A stretch of DNA of 64,000 bases. Origin: Streptomyces sp. CB01635 (GTDB lineage: Bacteria > Actinomycetota > Actinomycetes > Streptomycetales > Streptomycetaceae). Position 1 is the first letter of the stretch. Every line of letters begins with the position of its first letter. Under the pieces are notes generated by a model that saw only the letters and a list, made by a program, of their open reading frames with translations, was not told the DNA's origin and ran no database searches. Made by a program: the position numbers and the translations under genes. Positions 8,581-16,489 of this stretch are shown in pieces. Location of the stretch: NCBI RefSeq assembly GCF_002803065.1, contig NZ_NNBL01000017.1:1-64000 (forward strand), in the 5' to 3' direction.

Positions 8581-9509
8581 TCTACACCATCTGCCGGCCC
8601 TGGAACTGCGCCGGCCTTCTGTGTCCGCCGCCCCGACCTGGGAGTTGTCGGGGGTGCGGGGATCGCGGTTGCTTGACCGGAGACCACCTCACTATCGATG
8701 TCCTGCGGTACCCGGGCTCAACACTCCGCCCGGGCGATCCTGATGGCGCTCGTTCCTCCGTTCTTCCCTCGGTGATCAACCACTTACAAAACGGGGGACT
8801 TCTGCTGCTGGCACTGCCCTACTGCGTACTGCTGGTGATGCGAACTGCTCAGTGACCTGTGACAGCGCCACCTTTTCGGCAGCCAGCCCCGTCGCCCATC
8901 GTGCGTCTGCTCTGGCTTAGAACCCCACTGCCGAACCTCCCGGTGCGCGCGCCCGCAGCCGACGCCTTCACCGAGGTACCGCTCACCGACTTCACTGCCG
9001 GGTACTGCGAACTGCACTCACGGGAACCGACACTGCTGACCGCGGCCCCGACGGCGGCCCCTGATCACTGCGGGCCACCCGGTCCGGTCGTCAGCCCCGT
9101 CGCCGTCCTGCACCAACCCTGGCTTCGGAACTCCACCACCGCACCGTCCTACGCACTGCAACTTCCGTACCACTGCCCGGCAGTTCGTGTCTGCCGGGCC
9201 CTGCTGCCTCTCTGGGCTACGAAAGAAACCATAACCACGCCACCATCCAATGTCTACTCTGGCCAACATAGATTTCCGCGTGTTCGACAGTGAGGTAATT
9301 GGCGTCGAACACTGACGGCCAGACCCGAGGGCCGTCATCCAGGCTGGGGCCGCCAGCCGCGACACAGGTGACCGGGCGGCCAGGGACCGCCATTGAGAGT
9401 CCAGAAGGCTGGGCGACCGGCCGGTGTGCGAGCCGGGGAACTTTGGGCTGCCCGCCCGGCAGCGGCGCCGAACGCGCCACAGACCGCCCCACCACGATCA
9501 CGGCGACAA
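8581..9509. other. Gene-poor stretch with many ACTGC words
   Basis: No gene supported. The plus strand holds twelve ACTGC pentamers between 8813 and 9176 (8813, 8821, 8828, 8844, 8927, 8994, 9004, 9011, 9032, 9067, 9155, 9172), often as TACTGC or GAACTGC in short tandem spacing. The meaning is unknown. Confidence 0.4.
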
Positions 9510-9927
9510 GAGCTTTCCGCACATCCGGGCCTGTGACATCCGCTCCGCGCTCGCCGAGCTGCCCGAGCTGCGCCAGCTCGCTGCCCGCGCAGACGAGTTC
9601 GGACCCTTGTGGGAGCTGGCCGAGGGGCTGGACGCGCTCGTGCGCGGCTACGCCATGCACCCGTGCGGAGTGATCATCTCGAATGTGTCCCTGCTGGACC
9701 GACTGCCGGTGCAGCCCACGCCGGGCGGCGACTATCCAATGCTGCAGGCCCAAAGAGGACGTCGAGGACCTGGGACTGCTCAAGCTCGATGTGCTCGGAG
9801 TGCGGATGCAGTCCGCGATGGCGCACGCCGTCCACGAGATCTCCGCCGCACCACCGGCAAGTTCCTCGACCTCGACAACCCCGACCACGTCCCCCTCGAC
9901 GGCGGGGCCGCCACGTTCGAGATGATG
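9510..9927 (+). pseudogene. dnaE2-like DNA polymerase III alpha fragment
   Basis: Frameshifted remnant of an error-prone DNA polymerase III alpha subunit. Successive frames give FPHIRACDIRSALAELPEL, MHPCGVIISN, LLDRLPVQPTPGGDYPMLQA, then EDVEDLGLLKLDVLGVRMQS and FLDLDNPDHVPLD. These match the thumb/finger region of DnaE2/ImuC, including the HPCG and LGLLKLD(V/F)LG signatures. At least two frameshifts are present and both ends are missing. It is a gene relic of about 140 codons. Confidence 0.7.
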
Positions 9928-9935
9928 AGTCGGCG

Positions 9936-10220
9936 CCGGCCGTTGCTGAGGCCCCGGTGGCGGGGTCGGTGGTGCCGCACTGGCGGGTGGGCCTGACGTT
10001 GGAGGTGCTCGCGCCGGACTACCAGCGGCTGGTGGGCGTGCTGGAGGCGGAGGCGGGCGGGTCCGGGCTGCGGGCGCGGGAGTTGGCCGGGCGGCTGGGC
10101 CTGGAGTCGGTGCCGGCGAAGGTCGAGGGGGTGCGGTCGAAGGTGAAGCGGCTGGTGGAGCGGGGCTGGCTGGCCGAGGAGCGTCCCGGGGTGTTCACGC
10201 CGAGGCGGGCTGCCGGGTGA
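9936..10220 (+). pseudogene. C-terminal fragment of a DNA-binding-like hypothetical protein
   Basis: About 94 residues (VPHWRVGLTLEVLAPDYQRL ... ARELAGRLGLESVPAKVEGV ... LVERGWLAEERPGVF) with the look of a winged-helix C-terminal domain seen at the ends of streptomycete hypothetical proteins. No start codon of its own; it follows the dnaE2 relic directly and overlaps the end of an IS5 remnant. Unknown function, truncated. Confidence 0.4.
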
Positions 10221-10440
10221 CGTTTCGGCTCCCGTGGCGGGCGAGGCGGCGTCCCATGAGCATGGTCATCGACCACAGGACGGCGGCTTCACTGCTTTCG
10301 GGCCGGGTCTCGTAGTCCCGGGCAAGGCGCCGCGAGCGCATCAGCCAGCTCAGCGTCCTCTCCACCACCCACCTGCGTGGAAGCACCACGAACCCGCTCA
10401 CGTCGTCGGTGCGTTTGACGATCTGAAGGGTGAGCTGCCC
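10195..10440 (-). pseudogene. IS5-type transposase C-terminal remnant
   Basis: Reads KRTDDVSGFVVLPRRWVVER, then TLSWLMRSRRLARDYETRPE and SEAAVLWSMTMLMGRRL. The conserved WVVERTLSW...RRLARDYE block carries the last acidic residue of the DDE triad in IS5-group transposases. The N-terminal two thirds are absent; upstream sequence is an unrelated gene. Confidence 0.75.
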
Positions 10441-10543
10441 TGGACGTCCCCTTGACCCACACTTCCTTTCGTACGACCGTCTCCAATGGTGCAACGCGAG
10501 GGGAGAAGGCCGGATTCCGGGGTCAGGTGGACGTCGGGGTCCG

Positions 10544-11044
10544 TCAGACGAGGTGGATCGTGAAGCGCCTCACGACCTTGGGGTCCGTGGCGATCGTGGC
10601 GGCGTGGACCGAGCCGCGAGCCTTCTCGTACTTCCCGGTGCCGCCGGTGATCGCGTTGTCGAAGGGACCCTGGTCGACGTAGTTGAAGTACATCCCCTGC
10701 ACGGTGAGTTGGCCGCCCGGGAGGGTGTAGGTCACGACGCACTGCTCCGCTTCATCGGCGCCGCCCCGGGTGGTGGTGCAGGTGCCGTGGGTCTCGCCGA
10801 CCTTGTTGTGTGCCTTGTCGAAGAGGTCCGAGCGGACGACGACCTGATCGCCCTGCGAGACGCTGCCGGGGGTGACGGGGAAGCGGGTCAGCTGCTGCAC
10901 CTCGGCCAGGAGTGTGATGATCCGGGCTTTACCCCTGGCCTGGGCAGAACCGGTGTCCGTCGCGGCGGCCGCGACGGGGGTGCAGGCGAGGAGGGTGACC
11001 AGCGTGGCCGTGCCGAGGCAGGCCGCTCCGATGGGGCGCATCAT
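10544..11044 (-). CDS. Secreted allene oxide cyclase barrel-like protein
   Basis: 166 residues. A signal peptide (MMRPIGAACLGTATLVTLLA, cleavage near AAAATD) precedes a beta-barrel domain of the allene oxide cyclase/dirigent type: SQGDQVVVRSDLFD, KVGETHGTCTTT, EQCVVTYTLPGGQLTVQG, and the FDNAITGGTGKYEKARGSV signature. In plants this fold cyclises epoxides; the actinobacterial secreted forms have no established reaction that I know. AGGAGT precedes the ATG. It stands alone between the IS5 remnant and the HxlR gene. Confidence 0.82.
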   Translation of the reverse strand: MMRPIGAACLGTATLVTLLACTPVAAAATDTGSAQARGKARIITLLAEVQQLTRFPVTPGSVSQGDQVVVRSDLFDKAHNKVGETHGTCTTTRGGADEAEQCVVTYTLPGGQLTVQGMYFNYVDQGPFDNAITGGTGKYEKARGSVHAATIATDPKVVRRFTIHLV

Positions 11045-11324
11045 GCGACTCCTGAGGTTGATGTTCGGGAATGACCGGATGGCGAACTTCCATCCGATTC
11101 CGTTCGATTCCCTTCATAACCTCGACTCCACCGCCGCACGGAGCACCCCGGCACGAACCACCGGCACATCCAGCCGGTCGGACCAAAGTCAGGCGGCGGA
11201 GCTCGGCACGAAGCCGAACGGCAGCTCCAGGCGATGCCGGGCCATGAGCTCCTCGTCGGCGACGATCCCGCCCGTCGGCCCGTCGGCGGCGATGACGCCG
11301 AATCCGCCGATCCGAGGCGGGGCG

Positions 11325-11750
11325 TCAGTCCGCGGAGTCCCTCTCCGGCGTCCCGTCGTCCACGGTGTCCGGATGTGAGACGCGGCTGGCGGACTGGTCG
11401 TCGGTGGGGTCCGCCCCTTGCGGGTCGATCGTGGCCGCCCAGCGTTCCGCCCAGCGGGCGAGGGGGTTCAGGGCGTGGCGCGCCTCCTGTCCCAGCGGGG
11501 TGAGCTCGTAGCGGCTGTCCGGTAGTTGGTGAATCACCTGGGCATCCAGCATTTCGGTCAGGCGCTGCCGCATCACACTGGAGGACATGTCGTCGCACCG
11601 CTTCTGCAAGGGGCGGAATCCAAGCGGACCCGCGCGAAGCTCCCACAGGATGCGCAGACTCCACCGCCGCCCGAACAGATCGAGTGCGGCCATGAGGGGG
11701 CGGCCGGTGGTCGAGCCGCGAACAGGATTGCCAGGTCTGGGTGTTGCCAT
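11325..11750 (-). CDS. HxlR-family transcriptional regulator
   Basis: 141 residues with the HxlR winged helix: AALDLFGRRWSLRILWELRA, FRPLQKRCDDMSSSVMRQRL and ELTPLGQEA. The Asp/Thr-rich C-terminal tail (after about residue 110) is probably disordered. The ATG at 11750 is the first before the conserved region. A perfect dyad at 11811-11831 lies about 60 bp upstream and may be its operator. No intact target gene is adjacent; the divergent side holds only a gene stump before nadC. Confidence 0.88.
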   Translation of the reverse strand: MATPRPGNPVRGSTTGRPLMAALDLFGRRWSLRILWELRAGPLGFRPLQKRCDDMSSSVMRQRLTEMLDAQVIHQLPDSRYELTPLGQEARHALNPLARWAERWAATIDPQGADPTDDQSASRVSHPDTVDDGTPERDSAD

Positions 11751-11810
11751 GTTGGGATGTCCAGCTCTCCAGGGTTGATGCTTCGAATTCCGACACGCTA
11801 GCATCGGTGA

Positions 11811-11831
11811 CCGATTCGGAAATCGAATCGG
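11811..11831. promoter_or_regulatory. Perfect dyad upstream of the HxlR gene
   Basis: CCGATTCG (11811-11818), GAAAT spacer, CGAATCGG (11824-11831): 8-bp perfect arms with 5-bp spacing, in the promoter region of the HxlR gene. Size and spacing fit a dimeric winged-helix operator. Confidence 0.5.
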
Positions 11832-11875
11832 AGGCGGCTGTTGTGGCACCTGCTCTGCCGACCTGAGTGAGAGGC

Positions 11876-12012
11876 GTTCCTGAAGACCCGGGTCGACGGA
11901 GGCGAGACCGGCCGGGAGGACCGGTACATGCGCATGGTGCCCCGAGTTCGACGCCGGCGCCGAGTCGCACGGACGGCTCACCCGGAACCTGTTCGTGGCG
12001 GGGGACGGGTGA
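11876..12012 (+). pseudogene. DUF3237-like C-terminal stump
   Basis: With one frameshift near 11940, the plus strand reads GETGREDRYMRMVP then EFDAGAESHGRLTRNLFVAG and a TGA at 12010-12012. This resembles the YFRT.P.FETG...YAWLN...VG ending of DUF3237 proteins. Too short for certainty. Confidence 0.35.
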
Positions 12013-12133
12013 CCGGCACGCGGGCGAGTATCAGGATCCACCAGGTCCTGCAAACCGGCCCAGCGGAACTTCAGTGCTGCCTCGTCAGCGGTTGCCGCCA
12101 CCAAGCCGACGTCCACTCAGAGATGGAGACCAG

Positions 12134-13027
12134 ATGACCACGACCGAGTTTCCCTCGGCGGCAGCACGGGCCGCCGCCGCTGCCGCCCTGGTCGAGGACG
12201 CGTCGGGGAAGGACATCAGCACCGTGTGGAGCGTTCCCGAGGACCTGGTGGCCACGGCCGAGATCCGCACCCGGCGAAGCGGCATCGCCGCCGGCCTCCC
12301 CGTGGTCGCCGAGGTCTTCGCGCAGGTCGACCCCGAGGTCAAGGTCAAGCCGGCCGTCGCCGACGGCGCCCGACTGGCCGACGGCCAGGTCCTGGTGCAC
12401 CTGTCCGGTTCGGCGCGCAGCCTGATCACCGGGGAGCGTACGGCGCTGAACTTCCTGCAGCGCATGTGCGGCATCGCGACGCTGACCGACCGCTACGTCC
12501 AAGCTGTGGCAGGGACCAGGGCACGCATCCTGGACACGCGCAAGACGGCGCCGGGCCTGCGCTCCCTGGACAAGTACGCGGTCACCGCCGGCGGCGGCCA
12601 CAACCACCGCCTCGATCTCGCGGCGATGGTCCTACTCAAGGAGAACCACATCGCCGCGGCGGGCGGGGTGACCGCCGCGATCGAGGCGGTCAGGCGCGGG
12701 ATGGCGCGCACCGGGCAGACCGTGGAGAGCGATGTCGAGGTGCAGACCGTCACCCAGGCCGTCGAGGCCCTCGACGCCGGAGCCCGCTGGATCATGCTCG
12801 ACAACATGCCGGTGGCCGATATCGAGCAGGTCGTGAAGGTCCGGGCCGGGCGGGCCGACGCTTCCCGGATCCTGCTGGAGGCCTCGGGCACCATCAGCCT
12901 GGACACAGTTCTCGCCATCGCCGGGACGGGCGTCGACCTCATCTCGGTCGGGGCGTTGACGCACAGCGCGCCCGCACTGGACCTGACCATGCTGCTGACC
13001 ACCGGCCCGGTGCCATGTCCGAGGTAG
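12134..13027 (+). CDS. nadC: Nicotinate-nucleotide pyrophosphorylase (carboxylating), quinolinate phosphoribosyltransferase
   Basis: 297 residues. It converts quinolinate and PRPP to nicotinate mononucleotide, CO2 and PPi in de novo NAD synthesis. Diagnostic motifs: GERTALNFLQR (Arg102), ILDTRKTAPGLRSLDKYAV, GGGHNHRLDL (156-161), LLKENHI (167-173), and C-terminal DLISVGALTHSAPALDL. Length is normal for NadC. nadA and nadB are not adjacent, so this may be a second, pathway-dedicated copy. The last 13 bases overlap the start of the PhzF-like gene, and the final residues (PVPCPR) look altered by that junction. A 3' stump of another nadC lies at 14159. Confidence 0.93.
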   Translation: MTTTEFPSAAARAAAAAALVEDASGKDISTVWSVPEDLVATAEIRTRRSGIAAGLPVVAEVFAQVDPEVKVKPAVADGARLADGQVLVHLSGSARSLITGERTALNFLQRMCGIATLTDRYVQAVAGTRARILDTRKTAPGLRSLDKYAVTAGGGHNHRLDLAAMVLLKENHIAAAGGVTAAIEAVRRGMARTGQTVESDVEVQTVTQAVEALDAGARWIMLDNMPVADIEQVVKVRAGRADASRILLEASGTISLDTVLAIAGTGVDLISVGALTHSAPALDLTMLLTTGPVPCPR

Positions 13028-13872
13028 CGGTTGTCGACGCGTGTCAGCGAGACGGCGCGGGTGGCAGCCCGACCGCCGTTCGGGATGATGTGCCGTTCAC
13101 CGACGAGGAGCGATGCCGCATTCCCACGGAGTTGGGAACATCGCACGCCGTCTTCCTCCGCGCGACCGGAATCGAGCGTCGTCGGCCCGCGTACACACTG
13201 CGGTTCTTCACCGCCCAGGACGAACTGCCCGCCTGCGGCCACGGCACCGTCGCCGCCCTCGCCGTGCTCGCCGAACGGGAAGGCGGCGACCACGACTACC
13301 GCGCCGTCCTGCGTACGGCCCACCGCAGCTTCGACGGTCGGGCAAGCCGAAACGGTGACGGCCTGACGGCGTCGTTCGACCCGGGCCCGGTCAGCCTGCG
13401 TAGCGCCGGTGGACCCGAACTGAGGGCAGTCGCAGGCGGCCTCGGACTGTCGGAGGACGCGGTCGCCGGCGACGCCTGCGTGGCGTCGAACGGGCGGCCG
13501 AGGCTTCTGCTGCCCATCCGATCCCGCGCCGCACTGGCCGAACTCACGCCGGATTTAACCCTGTTGCGCGCAGCCTGTGACCGCTACGGTCTGCTGGGCT
13601 GCTACGCCTACTCGCTCCCGGACCGACACGGCCGAGCAGGAGCCCGGATGTTCGCCCCGTCGATCGGCGTCCCCGAGGACATCGCCAACGCCAACAGCAC
13701 GGCCTGCCTGGCGGCGCATGCTGCCGGGTTCGGCACATACCGCCTCGCTGTCGACATGGGTGACCACCTCGGCAGCCCATCCACCATCACAGCGACCGTC
13801 CACCGCGACCGCACGGGACACCGGATCCGAGTCGGCGGCCAGGCAGCGATCGTGCGCACGGTCATGCGCTGA
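13015..13872 (+). CDS. PhzF-family isomerase-like protein with atypical active site
   Basis: 285 residues with the two-lobed PhzF/diaminopimelate-epimerase fold. Lobe 1 shows VVDAC, GSPTAV and FFTAQDELPACGHGTVAA; lobe 2 shows ANANSTACLAAHA. In most PhzF proteins the first conserved helix is NLSE-(T/V)-x-F with a catalytic Glu. Here the aligned segment is GTSHAVFL, with His44 at about that position, so the classic acid/base chemistry may differ. The ATG start lies inside the end of nadC (13-bp overlap), implying coupling. Likely a specialised-metabolism or NAD-precursor related isomerase; substrate unknown. Confidence 0.8.
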   Translation: MSEVAVVDACQRDGAGGSPTAVRDDVPFTDEERCRIPTELGTSHAVFLRATGIERRRPAYTLRFFTAQDELPACGHGTVAALAVLAEREGGDHDYRAVLRTAHRSFDGRASRNGDGLTASFDPGPVSLRSAGGPELRAVAGGLGLSEDAVAGDACVASNGRPRLLLPIRSRAALAELTPDLTLLRAACDRYGLLGCYAYSLPDRHGRAGARMFAPSIGVPEDIANANSTACLAAHAAGFGTYRLAVDMGDHLGSPSTITATVHRDRTGHRIRVGGQAAIVRTVMR

Positions 13873-14017
13873 GGCCTGCGCGCTCAAGGCGAGGGTGCCA
13901 GTGCGCAGCAGGTCCAACTGCTCCTGTGAGAGCCCGGCCAGTTCTGGCGGCATCTGTGGCAGGGGCTCAGGGTTGATGGCCGATCACGTCGTACTGGTGC
14001 GACTCGTACCTACTCAT
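13873..14017 (-). pseudogene. 5' stump of an unidentified gene
   Basis: On the minus strand a strong GGAGAGGAG site precedes ATG 14017, encoding MSRYESHQYDVIGHQP. After a frameshift the sequence continues PLPQMPPELAGLSQEQLDLL to the edge of the PhzF-like gene, where it is cut off. The start looks real; the gene is truncated and not recognised. Confidence 0.4.
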
Positions 14018-14158
14018 CGGCTCCTCTCCGTTCTAGTCCGGCCCGCCGCCCGGCCGGCGAGGCCAGTCATCGACTCGACCGGCTCTGGCTCGTCCTCGCC
14101 CGCCGACGCTCACCCGAGACCAATCCGATCGCAGCCCCAGCCGGTTGATCGAAGCCGT

Positions 14159-14245
14159 CCGACTTCGACGCCGTCTCCGTCGGCTCGCTGACCCACAGCG
14201 CGCCGGCCATGGACCTGAGCATGCTTCTGATCATCAATTCCGAAC
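14159..14245 (+). pseudogene. 3' remnant of a second nadC
   Basis: Reads SDFDAVSVGSLTHSAPAMDL then SMLLI, closely matching the C-terminus of the intact nadC (VDLISVGALTHSAPALDL). The rest of this copy is missing. It sits directly upstream of the DUF1330 gene, suggesting an earlier nadC-DUF1330 order. Confidence 0.75.
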
Positions 14246-14257
14246 ACAGGAGGTACC

Positions 14258-14551
14258 GTGGCCAAGGGCTATTGGTGCAGCGTCTACCGCACCATCGCAG
14301 ACCCTGAGAGGCTTGCTGCCTACGACAAGCTGGCCGGTCCAGCCGTCAAGGCCGCGGGCGGGCGGCTGCTCTCCCGCGGCAGCCAGGTCGTCGCACACGA
14401 CGCCGGAGTCGCCGAGCGCACCATCCTGATCGAGTTCGACAGCTTCGAACAGGCAGTCGCCGCACGCGCGAGTGCGGCCTACCAGGAGGCGCTGGCCGTA
14501 CTTGCCGACGGCGTCGAGCGCGACTTCCGCATCATCGAAGGCCTCGACTGA
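14258..14551 (+). CDS. DUF1330 family protein
   Basis: 97 residues: AKGYWCSVYRTIADPERLAA, then GGRLLSRGSQVV, RTILIEFDSFEQAVA and an AYQEALAVLADGVERDFRII ending. This is the complete dimeric alpha-beta-barrel-like DUF1330 fold. The family has no settled function; members often neighbour small-molecule metabolism genes. GTG start with AGGAGG nearby. Its position after two nadC tails suggests an old functional link with NAD or pyridine metabolism, which is inference. Confidence 0.9.
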   Translation: MAKGYWCSVYRTIADPERLAAYDKLAGPAVKAAGGRLLSRGSQVVAHDAGVAERTILIEFDSFEQAVAARASAAYQEALAVLADGVERDFRIIEGLD

Positions 14552-14789
14552 CGACCGATGCCGCGCCGGCGACGAACACGAAGCCGACTGCGGGGATCAC
14601 CCCGGCTCGTCAGCGCGCCGCACCGTCGCAAACAGCGTCAGGCCAGTGGCATCGGCGGTGATGTCCGGTCCGCACGCTCGGCGATGCTGGCCGTCAGCGG
14701 AACCAGCTTGGGCCACTGATGCCGGGTACTGCACCCGACGACTTCCAGCCCTCCGGGAAGGGGGCCCAAGCAGGCCCCGCCGCAACTCG

Positions 14790-14909
14790 CGCGACTCCGA
14801 ACGTCTGCCCCAGCACTCCGAAGCCCACATCAACTGGGCCTTCATCACTCTCATGACCCGCCGCCTCACCCGCAGCGCTACGGCGCAGGAAGCCGCCGGA
14901 CGTAGCTGA
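14790..14909 (+). pseudogene. Possible transposase tail
   Basis: A short stretch reading HINWAFITLMTRRLTR before a stop resembles the WAFI..M.RRLTR end of IS5/IS427-type transposases. The rest of 14552-15055 shows nothing else I can support. Confidence 0.35.
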
Positions 14910-15055
14910 TCACAGCGCCGCCCGGCGGACTGCCCAGCAGTGCCTCCTACTTGGTCTTTGTGAGGGTCTGAACGCGGGCGCTATGACGCAGTGATTCCCG
15001 GTGTGGCGCGCGAGAAGTCGTGCACCGCCCAGTCGGAGAGGCGGCCGGCTGCCGG

Positions 15056-15628
15056 TCAGTCAGCGGGCAGGCCGAACCAGCGGAGGAGTACGGGTCGTGC
15101 GTCGTCGGGGGCATCCTCGGGGCCGCGGGTATAGCGCGCGAGCAAGGCCAGATAGTCGTCATGGAACGCGTCCAGCTCACTCTTCGTGAGGTGGATGAGG
15201 CTGCGTGAACCCCGCATCCAGCCTTCGGACTCCGCCTGTCCCGCGGTGAACTGCCGGGCGAGCCCGACGTCCTCCTCCATCCTCATCCGGTCCAGCTCGG
15301 CCGACATGGCGCGCTCGGCCTCCGTCAGCTCACCCAGCGGCGGCCTGCGGATGTCGAGGCCGCGCACCCCGCGCCACCAGCGCTCACGCCCGGTGGAGCG
15401 CTCGGGGATGTCCTCGATGAGGCCGCTGCGCTCCAGCATGCGCAGGTGGTAGCTGAGCGTCCCGGTGTTCTCGCCGAGGGCGGCGGCGAGCGTGGTTGAG
15501 GTGGCCGGGCCCGCCGCGCCGAGGTGGCGCAGGATGCGCAGGCGCAGGGGGTGCGAGAGGGCCTTGAGCACCTCTGGGCTGTCGACCGTGCGCTGCCCTG
15601 CGACTTCCGCTCTGCGCTCTTTCGTCAT
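15056..15628 (-). CDS. ArsR/HTH_20-type transcriptional regulator
   Basis: 190 residues. A winged helix at about residues 18-85 (VLKALSHPLRLRILRHLGAA, TLAAALGENTGTLSYHLRML, ERSGLIEDI) is followed by a helical C-terminal domain (EEDVGLARQFTAGQAESEG). There are no Cys residues, so it is not a thiol metal sensor. The typical family role is repression of a neighbouring gene. It is divergent from a secreted-protein gene, with a perfect 32-bp palindrome between them. Confidence 0.88.
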   Translation of the reverse strand: MTKERRAEVAGQRTVDSPEVLKALSHPLRLRILRHLGAAGPATSTTLAAALGENTGTLSYHLRMLERSGLIEDIPERSTGRERWWRGVRGLDIRRPPLGELTEAERAMSAELDRMRMEEDVGLARQFTAGQAESEGWMRGSRSLIHLTKSELDAFHDDYLALLARYTRGPEDAPDDARPVLLRWFGLPAD

Positions 15629-15661
15629 GGCGGCAGTCTATCCAGAGTGCAGCGATTCCTC

Positions 15662-15693
15662 TGCAGAACTTCCTCTGCAGAGGAAGTTCTGCA
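15662..15693. promoter_or_regulatory. Perfect 32-bp palindromic operator
   Basis: TGCAGAACTTCCTCTG (15662-15677) is followed at once by its exact reverse complement CAGAGGAAGTTCTGCA (15678-15693). A half-copy, TTCCTCTGCAGA, starts just upstream at about 15657. The palindrome lies between the ArsR-type gene and the secreted-protein gene and ends one base before the ATG at 15694, so bound regulator would block that start region. Confidence 0.8.
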
Positions 15694-16458
15694 ATGCTGG
15701 GGCGTATGATGCCGAACCCAGTGACCTTGAAGCGCACAGTCCGCCGCTTCACAAGTACTGCTGCGGGGGCACTACTTGCCGGACTCGCCCTGGGCGCCGC
15801 ACCCGCACATGGAGCTGAACGGGCCGCGGCCCTGCCCGAGTTCGACTTCTCCGCCTGCCCGACCGTCGACGAGCTGCCCGCGGGTGCAGACCCCGGGACC
15901 TGGCGCTGCGAGGTCATGCACGCCACGGGCTATCTGCGCATGGGCGCCTTCGACGAGCCGCTCACCGAACCTATGAAGATCACCTTTGCGGAAGGCCGTG
16001 TGGACGGTGAATTCCGCCAGGTCTTCGGGGAGATGACCGCTGCGCCAATCCAGGTGGGAGGCACCCCGTTGACCCTGACTCCGCAGTACGGCGGCTACTC
16101 GGACTTCCTGTCCGACGACACCCGGCGCGGCGAGTTCGACATCAAGTTCGCCATAGGCTCGGCGCACGGGCTGCCGGCCCTGCCGTCGTCGGGCTGCTCG
16201 GTGGGCAGCGATGAGAACGCGGTCCACCTGGTGCTCAAGGACACCGATCCCACCCGGGTGATATCCAAGGACCCCCTGGTCGTCGCCTTCGGTGCCCAGG
16301 ACACGGAGTTCGCCGCGCCGGGCACTAGTGGCTGCGGCCCCCTGAGCCACCCGCTCAACCGGGCCCTGCGCCTGCCGTCCGCGGCGGGGGCGAACGCCTT
16401 CGACATGGATGTCACGGTGGCCATCCGGCCCTACATGCAGGCCGGTTCGGTTGAGTAA
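15694..16458 (+). CDS. Secreted protein of unknown function
   Basis: 254 residues from ATG 15694. A second ATG pair at 15706/15709 is a plausible alternative start. A signal peptide is evident (FTSTAAGALLAGLALGAAPA, cleavage near AHGAERAAA). The mature part is beta-rich, has four Cys (CPTVDEL, WRCEVMHATG, SSGCSVG, TSGCGPL) that could form two disulfides, and ends in VAIRPYMQAG. I do not recognise the family by name. Divergent from the ArsR-type regulator and very probably controlled by it. If the first ATG is used, the palindrome abuts the start codon and the mRNA may be leaderless. Confidence 0.75.
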   Translation: MLGRMMPNPVTLKRTVRRFTSTAAGALLAGLALGAAPAHGAERAAALPEFDFSACPTVDELPAGADPGTWRCEVMHATGYLRMGAFDEPLTEPMKITFAEGRVDGEFRQVFGEMTAAPIQVGGTPLTLTPQYGGYSDFLSDDTRRGEFDIKFAIGSAHGLPALPSSGCSVGSDENAVHLVLKDTDPTRVISKDPLVVAFGAQDTEFAAPGTSGCGPLSHPLNRALRLPSAAGANAFDMDVTVAIRPYMQAGSVE

Positions 16459-16489
16459 TTGTCAACACCTGTGAGTCAGCTGAGGTGGT

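Noticed and set aside
11183..11330. A minus-strand tail (RIGGFGVIAADGPTGGIVAD ... PFGFVPSSAA)
   Set aside because: Good codon bias, but no recognisable family and no start; could be a gene stump but not supported enough to list.
12226..13872. A 548-codon frame suggesting a nadC-phzF fusion
   Set aside because: The first 263 codons are out-of-frame nadC; the PhzF-like gene starts at 13015.
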